DNA from: Takakia lepidozioides
Taxonomy: Eukaryota > Streptophyta > Takakiopsida > Takakiales > Takakiaceae
NCBI GenBank assembly: GCA_030704615.1
Contig: CM060732.1
Location: forward strand, 69,855,053-69,919,052
DNA: 64,000 nt
Direction of reading: 5' to 3'
Part shown: piece after piece, positions 1 through 9,887 of the stretch
Layout: each line of letters opens with the position of its first letter
Position numbering within the stretch: the stretch's first letter is position 1
Made by a program: the position numbers and the translations under genes
The notes under the pieces: generated by a model
Database searches by the model: none
The model's input: the letters and a program-made list of their open reading frames with translations, nothing else
Told to the model about the DNA's origin: nothing

Positions 1-2560
1 CCAAGATCCGTTCCCATGTTCCCATTTCCTTGCTCCTGCTTCCCCAGCCAAAGGCCGGGGAGCAGGGAGCGCGAACACGACCCTGGGAACATATTTGGGG
101 AAGAGGAGAACAGGGGAGCGGGGGAAAAGGGAGCAGAGCGGGGATCTCCTTCAGAACTTCGAATATTTTTTGAGATGAAACTTTTTTTATCTTCAGGTAT
201 CATTCAATAAACCATTAAATCACGCGTTCCCACAGGTTTGAAACAGCACACCGCGACATGTCTATCAATGCACCCAACCACCAAGCTACGCTCCACTTTC
301 TTGCATTCCTCCGAACCTTTAATGCTTTACTCTATAGTACAGACCTGCGTGCAGACAGCTGAAATGGGGGGCCATGGGCCCGCCAGTGGCGTATCAGGTG
401 AGGCTCGGCTACCGTAGGTTGGCACACCAACTCCCATGCTATAGCTACGGTCTTCATGTGTCTTACGTATCCTTCATGGCTTCCATGAAGGTCGATCCCT
501 GCCAAACCCTGGCGTCATATAGTTTGGGGAGGATTCAAACTGTAATTAACATCTTCAAAAGTGAACTGTGGCTCCAATTCTCCAATTGAAGCCATCCAAA
601 ATCCGATGAATTTGCACAGCCGTTGTGCAATGGCATGATGCCCAATATACCATGAGTTGGTAGAACGTGAGCACACATTATAAACAAAGCTCAGAAAAAA
701 AATGGCCTGAGCACAGCAAACGGCAATAGGGTACCCATGTTTCCACAGAAATAGAATATGGAGGACAGACATAGGGTTCCTATCAGGGTTGTACGGGTAG
801 TGGCATTTTTAAGAACCGGTTTTTTTTCTAGAGACAAGTCCGGGTCCAGATCCGAGTTTTTGAAATTGTGAAAATCTGGGTCCGGTTTCGGGTCCATGGG
901 CTCGGGTCAGCCGGGTAGTTGCTGGAAAATATTAGCGGGTTTCAGGGGTCTGGGTCCTAATTCATTGAGTAAATAAACTAGAGAATTAAGAATAGTTAGA
1001 AAAAAGAAAATATATTTGGTTGGAAAAAAAACTAAATCCTAATGGAAAATTTTATTTTAGGATATATTCTTTCAAGATGTAACATACATATATATGGACG
1101 GCTCCTTCATACATTATATACATGATGACAAAAGAACTAAAATATAATTTAAGATCCACCCATCAATTTCAATTCTTAAACATGGTAAGAAAAATAATAT
1201 GCCTCATAGGTCACTATAGCAAGAAAATCGCACACCACCAGCCCTACCTTTTTAGGCGATATTCAGCCTAAAAGCACAAAAAAAAAGGGGGGTTGCGACA
1301 CCCCTTTGTGAAAAACAGGGGCCTGAAAAAAAAAACCAAAAGCCAGAAACCCAAAAACCAAAAACCTCCACAATCTCGCCACTTGCACTTGTGAGGGCCG
1401 TCCGATCGCCAGGGTTTGGCGGCCTGAAATGCTACCTTGGCGTTTTCATCATAGCCAGTTTTCAACAATACATGGGCTATAGTGCCACGTATTCTTCCCC
1501 ATTTCCAGACTCTGTGTCGCCTGTGCAATATATACATGCTGTGAAAAAATCGCCATATTGTACTCTAGCTTAGCAACCATGTAGCCATGTAGGATCCAGG
1601 TGGACATTCTAATAGTCGTCACCTCTACACTTACCCCTAAAGTGTTTTTTTTTTTCATATTTCCAAAATCACTGGCGGGGCCACTTGTGAATTCCACCCA
1701 ATGCCCATGTGGCGAGAATATCGAGGTGACAAAGTTAGAAAAGTGGCTATATTCCAGGTGTCACGTTATCATTGGTCCACGTCGGCAAAATTAGGTTCCT
1801 GAAATTTATCTCCTGGTGCTTTTTGGCGAGAAAATCAGATTTTACCCCCCATAATTCCTTTGTACAAGTAGCTGACCGAGTTTCCAGGTCGAAATCTGGC
1901 AATTTTTCGCCAGAAAGAAAAACACTGATCCCTAGCATTTTGTAGCCACCTCCATGCCTATACAGAAATGGGAAAAAAAAAGGTTGCACACCACAACCTA
2001 AACAAACAAAAAACCAAATGAGAGAGAGGAGGAGGAGCATCACCTGCGAGAAACTCAAGTGAGGGAGAAGAGGCGGTGCAATAACATAAGTGCAACATTT
2101 TATTTTATGTATTATGGGGGGTTGGTATCCTGTGAGCATGGCACAACCCGCGGTCATAGGAGTTAAATGTTTTCAAACCGCGGTCATAGGAATTAAATGT
2201 TAACAAGCACGGTGCATAAGAGTACCTTCAGATTTATTTTCTCAGCGCGAAAATAACTTTTCTAGGGCTTAAACTGCCAATACCCGGACTGAAAACCACG
2301 ATTTTTGTTTTTCTGGTGTTTTCAGGGGTATCCGGTTCGCATAACATGAGGAAATCCCACGCCTATAGGGTAACATGTTTATCGTGTATAGGTGTTACTT
2401 GTTTCTTAAGTGATGTTGTGAGGGCCTATGTGAGCAGTTAAAAAAAGTTTCGCAAAGTTTTTAGTTTCTCAATTTTAATTTCGCTGGAGAATATTCGAAA
2501 GGCATCTAAGGAATATCCTTAATATTCGCTTGTGCTCACGTGAGCATGCTCACGCACTAC
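1..2560. other. Intergenic, no gene recognised
   Basis: No reading frame here resembles a known protein. The stretch holds a GA/CT-rich segment with local inverted symmetry at about 40-150, short reiterations of a gggtcc-type motif at about 838-955, A/C-rich tracts around 1275-1370, and a tandem duplication of about 30 bp carrying ccgcggtcatagga at 2145-2200. A short palindromic stretch containing gctcacgtgagc lies near 2535. The open frames are short and show no codon bias or splice context. Confidence 0.5.
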
Positions 2561-2639
2561 TCATCCTCTGTATTATGGAATGGGGAAGCTCTACCCATTT
2601 TGCCAATTGGAGGCTGTAGACTTTAATGGTTTTTTACAA

Positions 2640-2935
2640 AATTAAACTGGTGATAATTTTGAGAGCGTAATGAGCAGATTCATGTGGCGTTGTCCTTTAA
2701 AGGTTAGTGTCTCAAATTCGTAAAATAAGATAAAGTATGACACCTTCGTAAGGAAGCATAAATTATGGTGTCTCTTGATCCTAGGGCTTATGCCTTGCAG
2801 AAAGGTGGACATTTTGTGACACCAATTGGTGGATTGACCCAACTACTTCCGAGGTGGTATGTGCCCATTATTATTGGGCTACAATTTGGTTATCGGCAAC
2901 CTTGTAAGTTTAGGGCATTGTTAATCTGGACATGA
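2640..2935 (+). pseudogene. Possible LINE reverse-transcriptase remnant
   Basis: Translating the plus strand gives a piece reading SRFMWRCPLK near 2660, then after a frame change LDPRAYALQKGGHF followed by about 35 more stop-free codons. The order, an F-W motif followed by a G-L/D-P motif about 40 residues later, resembles the region downstream of the RT domain in plant LINEs. There are stops and frame shifts, so it is dead if real. The assignment rests on a weak pattern and could be chance. Confidence 0.25.
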
Positions 2936-3161
2936 CTTCTTAAAAACCTTCCATTTTGGATATTAGTTGGGAATCTGAATTGTCATATTTGCCCAATCAA
3001 TTTATAGTACCTTAATATAGAAATGAGACTCTTGCCAAAACAAATGGAACTTATAAGAGTGCAAAGATCTATTGCATAAATATTGTTTGGAAGATGAACA
3101 CTTTGAAATGCTATAACGCCCACAATGCGGTTGTTCAAAGATTGAATGCACATACGGACAT

Positions 3162-3191
3162 GACATGACGTTGGCACGTCAACGTCATGTC
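3162..3191. repeat. Perfect 12-bp stem hairpin
   Basis: GACATGACGTTG is followed by a six-base spacer and its exact reverse complement CAACGTCATGTC. Each arm carries a TGACG core, the motif bound by plant TGA-type bZIP factors. No flanking duplication marks it as the end of an element. Confidence 0.6.
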
Positions 3192-3199
3192 CAAAACGG

Positions 3200-4044
3200 A
3201 TGTTATCCCTTGTAATTTTTTTGTTACATTTAATTTAACAATATTGTAGTTAACGTGACAACTAAGGTGGACTGTACACATGGATTTCATTTAATCTTTA
3301 AGCATTTTGCTTTAGATTATTAATATTTACTTAGTTAGGTTTTTTAATTATATGCGATCGCGTGTATTTGTTGTATTTTTTGAATTAGACACGTCCGCCA
3401 AAATTTGGCAGTCGCAGCTATTAAGTTGTTTTTTTTAATTACATGCAACTGTTAGTTATTGACAGTCGATGTATTTGTTTTACTTTTTAATTAGCTACGA
3501 CCGCTGAAATTTGAATTTCAAACCTTATCTAAATACTCGAAAGTCATCAAGTGAATGAAAAAGATGTCACGTCCAGCCTAGGGAAAAAAATATATATACA
3601 TATTTTTTAATAGAATGAAAGACATCATCAGCGTTGTAAAAAACTCCATCAACAAGCCCCAAATAAGCGGCTTTTACTTTGAAATCCACCAAAGAATATA
3701 GCAAGAAACTTCAATATACTGAAGAACCAAATTGTAATAGAAGGTCAAGTCTGTACATTCATACTAGTTGTAGACGAAGACTATAATAGCAAAAATGATC
3801 AAGTGGATGTGAGGGTGACCACTAGATCAGATCTATTCAATTAAGCCACATGTAGACGAGGGTTACAGTCTACAACATTAGCATCTTTTGCAAAAGAACA
3901 AGACCATGAGGGGGGGGGGGGGGGCGGTGGCTACATGTGACATCTCATCACAAAGTACACAACAAAGTGCAAACACAATTCATTTCTAAATATCTGGAGC
4001 ACCAAAGGAAGTAATAGATGCATGTACTATTAAGAGAGATTATA
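3200..4044. other. AT-rich intergenic stretch with poly-G run
   Basis: No gene seen. Two diverged copies of a roughly 90-bp segment lie in tandem at about 3336-3410 and 3425-3515, sharing gtatttgtt and acgaccgc/acgtccgc blocks. A G homopolymer of about 14 bases sits at 3910-3923. Confidence 0.45.
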
Positions 4045-4776
4045 CCGTCCCCGGACAACCATTTAGGCGATAATTAATTCAAAATGAAAGTGCCTAACGC
4101 ATTCTGGGAATTTTTCAGATTTTGGCCTAATTGTTCGGAAACTATGGGATCAAGCCTCTTCTCATGTTGTTTGTAATAAGATGGAAATTTCATTGAACAA
4201 AAATCAATACAAATATATGCGTGCGAAAATAACTTCCTACAAATCCCAATATATTTGTGAGAGCTCCATGTAACTTCGAAAGGCCCCTCCATGGACTCGA
4301 CAATGTCATCATATTCATCCTCCGCACTAATCATCGTGATCTCTCCATCCACCTCGTCCACCACATTGAGATCAAGGATATCCTCATTTTCAATATGCAG
4401 ATTTGCAAGACATCTACACATAGTTTCCTCCACACTAAAGTCAAGGTAGATATCACAGATATCGTGAGTGACTTGAGCATTCCCGTCCACCAAATCATCA
4501 TTCACTTGCAAGCAAATTGGTTACAAGATTTGCTCGCATAGCCTCTCCTTGGAAAGTGTGCTCAAAAGCCCATAAAATCCCACGTTGTTCCCAACCAGAG
4601 ACAATCATGTCCGTATGCACATTCACCTGCATCCAAGCCTCCCACATCCAAATTGCTACATGTGCCTGATGCATGATGCCTAATGTGAGAAATGCTTTGA
4701 GAAACGTGCCTAAGCAGTCTGTTTGGTTTAAATAATTATTAGGCGCAAAAATGCTTAAACGGTTGTCCAGGGATGG
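4045..4776 (-). mobile_element. Pogo/Tc1-mariner-like DNA transposon, deleted
   Basis: The ends are inverted repeats: CCGTCCCCGGACAACC on the left and, read from the right end, CCATCCCTGGACAACC (14 of 16 identical), with similarity continuing through aggcg/gcgcc and aataatt. Both ends abut a TA dinucleotide, the target duplication of the Tc1/mariner/pogo superfamily. On the minus strand between about 4700 and 4505 a frame reads AWMQVNVHTDMIVSGWEQRG. The spacing of W, V, T-I, G-W and G-I resembles the segment after the DDE domain in pogo/Tigger-type transposases. A second minus frame (4511-4074) continues with an acidic tail. The N-terminal DNA-binding part and catalytic acids are missing, so this is a non-autonomous remnant. 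Confidence 0.6.
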
Positions 4777-4911
4777 TAGGTATATATATAAGAACCATTG
4801 AATGTTTTGTTGTTCTTTCTATTTAAGCATTACAAATATAAAGTAGAGGTGATCCACACACAGTACAACCTATGAGGGGTATGTTGAATACACCTCTACT
4901 ACAACTCATAA

Positions 4912-6288
4912 GAGCATGGCCAATAGCACCAAAAAAAAAAAGGCGCTAACTTCAAAATGAGGTACGCGCTGCCTGTCCGTGTCCCCAGCAGCACCGCGAG
5001 GCTCCCTAAGCCCCCGTCCCCACTTACACCCCCACTGAAATTCACCCCCTCTCCCACGACATCTATCGCTCCTTTGCCATCCTTGATCGTGGCACGCTCT
5101 CTTCAGATCTGGTAGGCCCCGGTTTTTTGTACAATGGAAAGGCACACGTGGCGTTTCCAGCTACGATGGAAATGAAGTTGCTACTCACAACCGCGCCAGA
5201 TGGCATGTGTGTCCATGGCGTGTGGTCATGCTCTCAACGAGAGGCGGGGGTTTGCCGTGGGAGGTTGCCATGCTGCTTGCCTTCACAACAACATCTGCTA
5301 CAGTACTATACTAAGGTAGTGGCATCTAGAAGAGTGCGTTGCCTTCATCTGTCCCCTTTTTTTGATGAATGAAGTCACTGCTTTCATCCTAGTACTGTGC
5401 ACTTTTGCAATGGAGGCAGTTCAAGGTTAATTACTGCTTTGGATTAGGTACAATATGGAGTGTTTTGGGAGTACGAAGGGCTTAATTAATGGTGGGTTAG
5501 TGAAGCTAACTACACAGCCATCTAGTGATTCTCATTCAAATTCCCCATTCGGTTTTGAAAGTGGAGGCGGGTATTTCGGGACAATGGCCGGTTAATACAG
5601 CAGCCAAACATGAATGCAAATGGGATGCATGGCTCACTTTAGATACTGCTACATTGCACACTTTTATCATGCTTCAGTTTACGGGAGAATGGGAAATGAA
5701 GGACCCGTCGAGTCTTCCACCTCTCTCCACGAGGTCGGCTAGTTTAGGGTTCTAGGATGGCCATGTCTTAGGAGATGTAGGTCAACTCAGAGCAGACTTA
5801 GGGGTCCTACTTCTCCGTGTATGGTCATCATCCATGCAAGGAAAGCTACGGGTCCTTCCATCGGTAGATGCGCCGAATTCCGCATTGGGAGGCACGTACT
5901 TCTGGGCCACACATGGCGTGGTTTTGGTAATTCTTTGAGAAAGGTGTAGGTGCACACCTTGTGCATTTAAGCACCTTTAAGCACATATCAGGGATGAATA
6001 TTTGGCATTACAGGAGGGACCTACTGAGCAGAAGTGGGATAATATGTAGTTTGACGTTGATAATTCATATATAATACATCTGTGATTGGAAAATTATGTG
6101 TTTTGCACAAGTAATTGTTGCTTCATTTTCTATTCTGCTCATATAATTTTTGAGACACTGCACCCTTTGAGCAGTGCACACTACTTAAATGCACACTTCT
6201 AGATACCACTACCTTAAGTCCGGGCCAGAAATGGGCTGGCATAATAAGCTTGGCATGTCTGTTTCATGCGCCGCTACAGGCCATGCTC
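4912..6288. mobile_element. PIF/Harbinger-like element 1
   Basis: The left end is TAA followed by GAGCATGGCC; the right end is GGCCATGCTC followed by TAA, giving 10-bp perfect terminal inverted repeats and a three-base TAA target duplication. TWA duplications and GAG/GGG termini are typical of PIF/Harbinger elements and their MITEs. The 1,377-bp interior has no recognisable DDE transposase or MYB-like partner protein; its open frames (5127-5755) are short and unrelated to the family. It is probably a non-autonomous copy. Confidence 0.6.
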
Positions 6289-6291
6289 TAA

Positions 6292-6899
6292 GAGCATCTC
6301 CACAGTGAGCAAGGCCCGTCAAACGTTATATAGTATGGTTTACAGGGGTGACGGGTATTTTTTACAATAACGTTTCGGTTGGCACTCCACGATTGGGACG
6401 GTAGCAGACCCGGCACACACCCCATTCACAACTTGGCAGGAAACGTTGTCACAATCTTGGAGCATTGAAATGGCGATCTACAGAGGGCGCAATTGATGGT
6501 TGGGTTGGCTCGCATGTGAAGATGTAATGTACAGTGGTTGGCGGGGTCCTTGTATACTTGGCAAAAGTGTCGTGAAGGAGGCAAATTTGCGGCGGGGCCT
6601 GCAACAATTCTACCGGGTTGAACCGAAGCAACCTGCGCGGCTTTTTGGGAGATAAGAAGAAGAAGAAGAAAACTCCAGCCAAAGCTGGCATAACTAAGAG
6701 CCACTTCGCCTTCCGGGTATTGCCCCTTTTCAGGGGTGGGCCCTCTGTGAGAACCTGTGTCTGGGGGACACCATAGGACAAGCAAAGGGAATAGTACCCC
6801 TGGAGTAAGGGGTACCACGTGGTACCCCATGGGTACTGGCTTTTTGGGACCCCGCCATTGCTGTTTTTGGGCAAGCACCGTGGCACAATGGAGATGCTC
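6292..6899. mobile_element. PIF/Harbinger-like MITE 2
   Basis: This element starts GAGCATCTCCA and ends with its exact complement TGGAGATGCTC, flanked by TAA on both sides (6289-6291 and 6900-6902). GAGCATCTCCA-type ends are common in plant Harbinger MITEs. The left TAA is also the right TAA of the preceding element, so the two are joined head to tail. The 608-bp interior includes a KpnI-rich palindromic patch near 6796-6835 and no transposase. Confidence 0.65.
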
Positions 6900-7324
6900 T
6901 AATACCTTCAAAAAGCAGCAAATGGGATTTGTGTACTCATTTATCATTTCTGTTGCATCTGTATATAACAAATATACATTTTCTCGTAGTTGCAAGCAAC
7001 ATAAAACATTCGTCGTTTTCTTTTGTCTATCCCATGGAAATCAATACGACCAAAGGGTTTTATAAAGGGTTGGATCATAATGTCATCTTTGTTATTTGAT
7101 TTCTTTCTTGTTGCATAGAGGATGTCAACCCCAATTATCATAGAAGTAATCCCTGCCTAAGCGTTATGTCAATGTTCTTTACTTGTGAAACTGCTAAACT
7201 TTCCACCTCTAAAATCTTAAAAACACATGTAATGACTTCAACGTCTTATTGTCTTGCTTTAGTGTGAAAAGATTACACAAGTTTTTTTGGAATTATATAG
7301 ATTTGCCTCCTTACTCCTGCTTCA

Positions 7325-7715
7325 TAGAACTAGTCTCCGACCTTTCAGCTCACACTGGACCCGTGTGAAGAAAAAGCGAAAAACTTAAACTTTTAAACCT
7401 AAATTTTTAATTGGGTATGAATTTTGGGCAATTTGGGCAATTTCAGAAAAGAGCTGATGATGTGGCACTTAGGCACCCTATTCAAGCTCTACACTAAAAC
7501 CATTGTCCCACATTTCAGTTCTCACTAGAACTTGTGTATATATATATATATATATATTTTAAGAAAGCAGGGATCTCCTATCTACTTTGAAAGAAAAAGG
7601 GCAAAAAGACATTCAGTCAGTTTTTCTTCTCTCTCATCAAAAGTTCGGGCAGTTTTGATAGAAAATGACAATGATGTGGAACTTAGGGGACCTTTTACTT
7701 AAGCTAAAACTAGTT
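7325..7715. repeat. Diverged tandem duplication, about 190 bp
   Basis: Two successive segments share the same order of blocks: tttcagctcacactgga, then gggcaatttcag, then gatgatgtggcacttagg, matched about 190 bp later by tttcagttctcactaga, gggcagttttgatag and aatgatgtggaacttagg. A (TA)n run at about 7539-7558 lies in the second unit. No coding potential. The gap 6903-7324 before it shows nothing recognisable. Confidence 0.5.
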
Positions 7716-7999
7716 GGGTGATCCCTGAACACCCAATTCTCTTAACACACTCTGCAACCCACAAATCCACTCTTGCACATACAAAACCCACCACCAAAAC
7801 ACATTGAGAGTGAGAGAGACTCCTTCCTCTCCCTTGTTACTGCCATATATATCCCCTTTACAAGATCCCCCAATAGACCAACAGTACTGAAGACATGTGT
7901 AACTACTTACATGACCCATCTTATGGATAACAAGGTGCGGAGAGTGAGAGAATGAGACTTGACTTTGAGGACGACGGTATTGCTAAGATGGTGGCGAGC

Positions 8000-8440
8000 G
8001 ATGGCGCAGGCCATTTCAACTTCACCCATGGCAGGCCTAAACGCGATGCAGCAGTGCACGCTAGTGCCGGGCCCACCCACTCCTCACACAACAGCCCGCA
8101 GCGTGATGCTGGTGGGCCCTCCTTTGCCACGTAGGGCAGCCCTAGGTGCTGGGGTGGTGGGCCCTCTTATTCTAGGCACCTCCGCCCTACCCGTGGTATA
8201 GCAAGTGGAAATACGGGTGGTGGGCCCTCTCACTCCTTTCAGTCCAGCCCTAAGAGTAGTGCAAAAGAGGCTAACTCTAGTGGTGAACCCTCCCACTCCA
8301 CCTGCGGCAGGCCTAATCCTGGCAGGAGAGGACGGTGGGTCATCCCTACTCTACCCAAGGGCCCGGCAGCCTTAAGCGATGCACAACAACACCGAATCTA
8401 GGTGCTGGTGGGCCCTCCCTGCATTCCCCCCCAGGCCACA
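8000..8440 (+). repeat. Degenerate ggtgggccctc minisatellite
   Basis: Roughly 60-bp units share a core ggtgggccctc followed by cactcc or similar, at about 8070, 8111, 8155, 8217, 8275, 8335 and 8408. In one frame the core reads G-G-P-S-H-S and recurs about every 20 residues, interrupted by stops, so it may be the wreck of a proline/serine-rich low-complexity protein region. It directly precedes the LINE-like remnant at 8590. Confidence 0.5.
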
Positions 8441-8589
8441 CCAAGGGTGACATCTACTTCCGATCGTCCCCAAATCCTTCCCTAAATCGCCTTTTAGGTG
8501 CGCCGCCGTCTCCCATAGCGCTTACCTCACCACCTGGCTCGCCACCTCCTTCTGGGCACACTTTGCTACCCAACTCACACTCTCTAGGG

Positions 8590-9210
8590 CTCATTGTTCA
8601 ACCCCTAGTTTTTGGAGCTTATGTCTTCTTTTGATACGACTATATCATTGAGCGTACATCTTCTTCGTTTCCCTTGTGGTGGAGAGCGCACTGCGACTCA
8701 TGAGGTCGTTCGAGATGCAACAATTGCGGTTGCTCGTGATGTCGGCATTCATGTCCTTCGAAGGCAGATGCACATACTCCCATCCCACCATCACCATTCC
8801 ACTCGGACGGCGACGACGGCTTGACATTGTCCGCTCTCATGACAGGCTGCATGCATTGGAGGACGGTATCATCGCTGATCTTACTAGGTCAGGTCTCCTC
8901 CCATGCATAGCCTCTCATAGGGAGATGTTGCTTCAGTAGCTGCACAGATAAATGAACCCGATTATCGGGAATGTCACCCCACCGACACATTTCTCCCTTT
9001 TACAGTCAGATCTTCGGTTGTCTACATCATCATTTCAACGACTTTCTTCGCACATGTGCCCATCTTACAGCCGAAAACAAAAACGTTGGAACTCTGTTCT
9101 TGTAGCTTTCTTTAGACAATGACTTTCTGTTGCTTTAAAAAAAGGCTCAAGTTCTATCTATTTTGCGTCGGGCAAAGGTTGCGGGGCGGCTTCATCTCGC
9201 CTCCTGGCAC
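8590..9210 (+). pseudogene. LINE-type retrotransposon, 3' end of RT ORF, broken
   Basis: One frame reads ATHEVVRDATIAVARDVG and then HVLRRQMHILP. After a frame shift near 8825 it continues RRRRLDIVRSHDRLHALED and IIADLTRSGL, and further down RWNSVLVAFFRQ. This series of H-xx-VRDA, RR-DIV, D-xx-V-D-TR and LV-F-RQ motifs matches my memory of the C-terminal region of RT polyproteins in green-alga and moss LINE-like elements. Several stops and at least one frameshift break it. The D and T-R motif pair could be a nuclease-like core, but that is inference. The RT domain itself is not present upstream. Confidence 0.5.
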
Positions 9211-9887
9211 TTTCTGACCCACCCTCTTTCCTATTGTCTGACATTCTGTAGGCAATAGGTGATACTAGAATACTTTGATTTCTTTTTGTCAGTATATCTA
9301 GCCCAAGGAGATTTTGTTTCTCCTCTTGGGGATAGATTTACCCATTTGTACAGTCACCCCACTTGGGTCTTTTATAGGTCACTGAAATAATTGACACAAA
9401 AATGTACCACAAAGAATTCAGAAAAGGGGCTATTTATTGCCTCACAAACGGTCTAGGTTCAAAGCCACACAGGTGTATGTTAGATATTACTCTTTGTAGC
9501 CCTCTGAAACACCCCATGCAGAAGTCCTCTGATGGTCACCTTACATGGAGGTTAAGAATCATCAACACACCATTTGTCCATTAAGCATCCTAAAAACTCA
9601 GACAAACTGAGATCATTGAGGTCGACGTGGGGCTTGAAACCTGCAAATAAACTCAATCCTGCAAGTGGGAGGTTATTGGCTCATGGTAGAATAAAGCAGT
9701 TACCTACAGAACTGGTCAGCTCCTTGGAGGGGATGTATTGTGCAAGGTTTATGGTCACAAATTTACGATATGTGTGGGAGCAAGGCAAAAGATTGCACCC
9801 CTAACCAAGTCATTGATCCAAATTATCACTGACCAGATGGGAGTAATTTTATACAAACAGATATGACTAATGAAGATGGAAGAAACT
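9211..9887. other. AP-4 beta 3' flank
   Basis: No separate gene is seen. Given the orientation of the adaptin gene, the part nearest 9887 should hold its 3' untranslated region. The rest is unremarkable single-copy-looking sequence with no clear polyadenylation motif that I can single out. Confidence 0.4.

Noticed and set aside
4074-4511. 145-codon minus-strand ORF as an acidic host protein
   Set aside because: It lies wholly between TA-flanked terminal inverted repeats and continues a transposase-like frame, so a transposon remnant explains it better.
5127-5755. ORFs inside Harbinger element 1 as its transposase
   Set aside because: They are short, in different frames, and show no DDE or MYB-like motifs.
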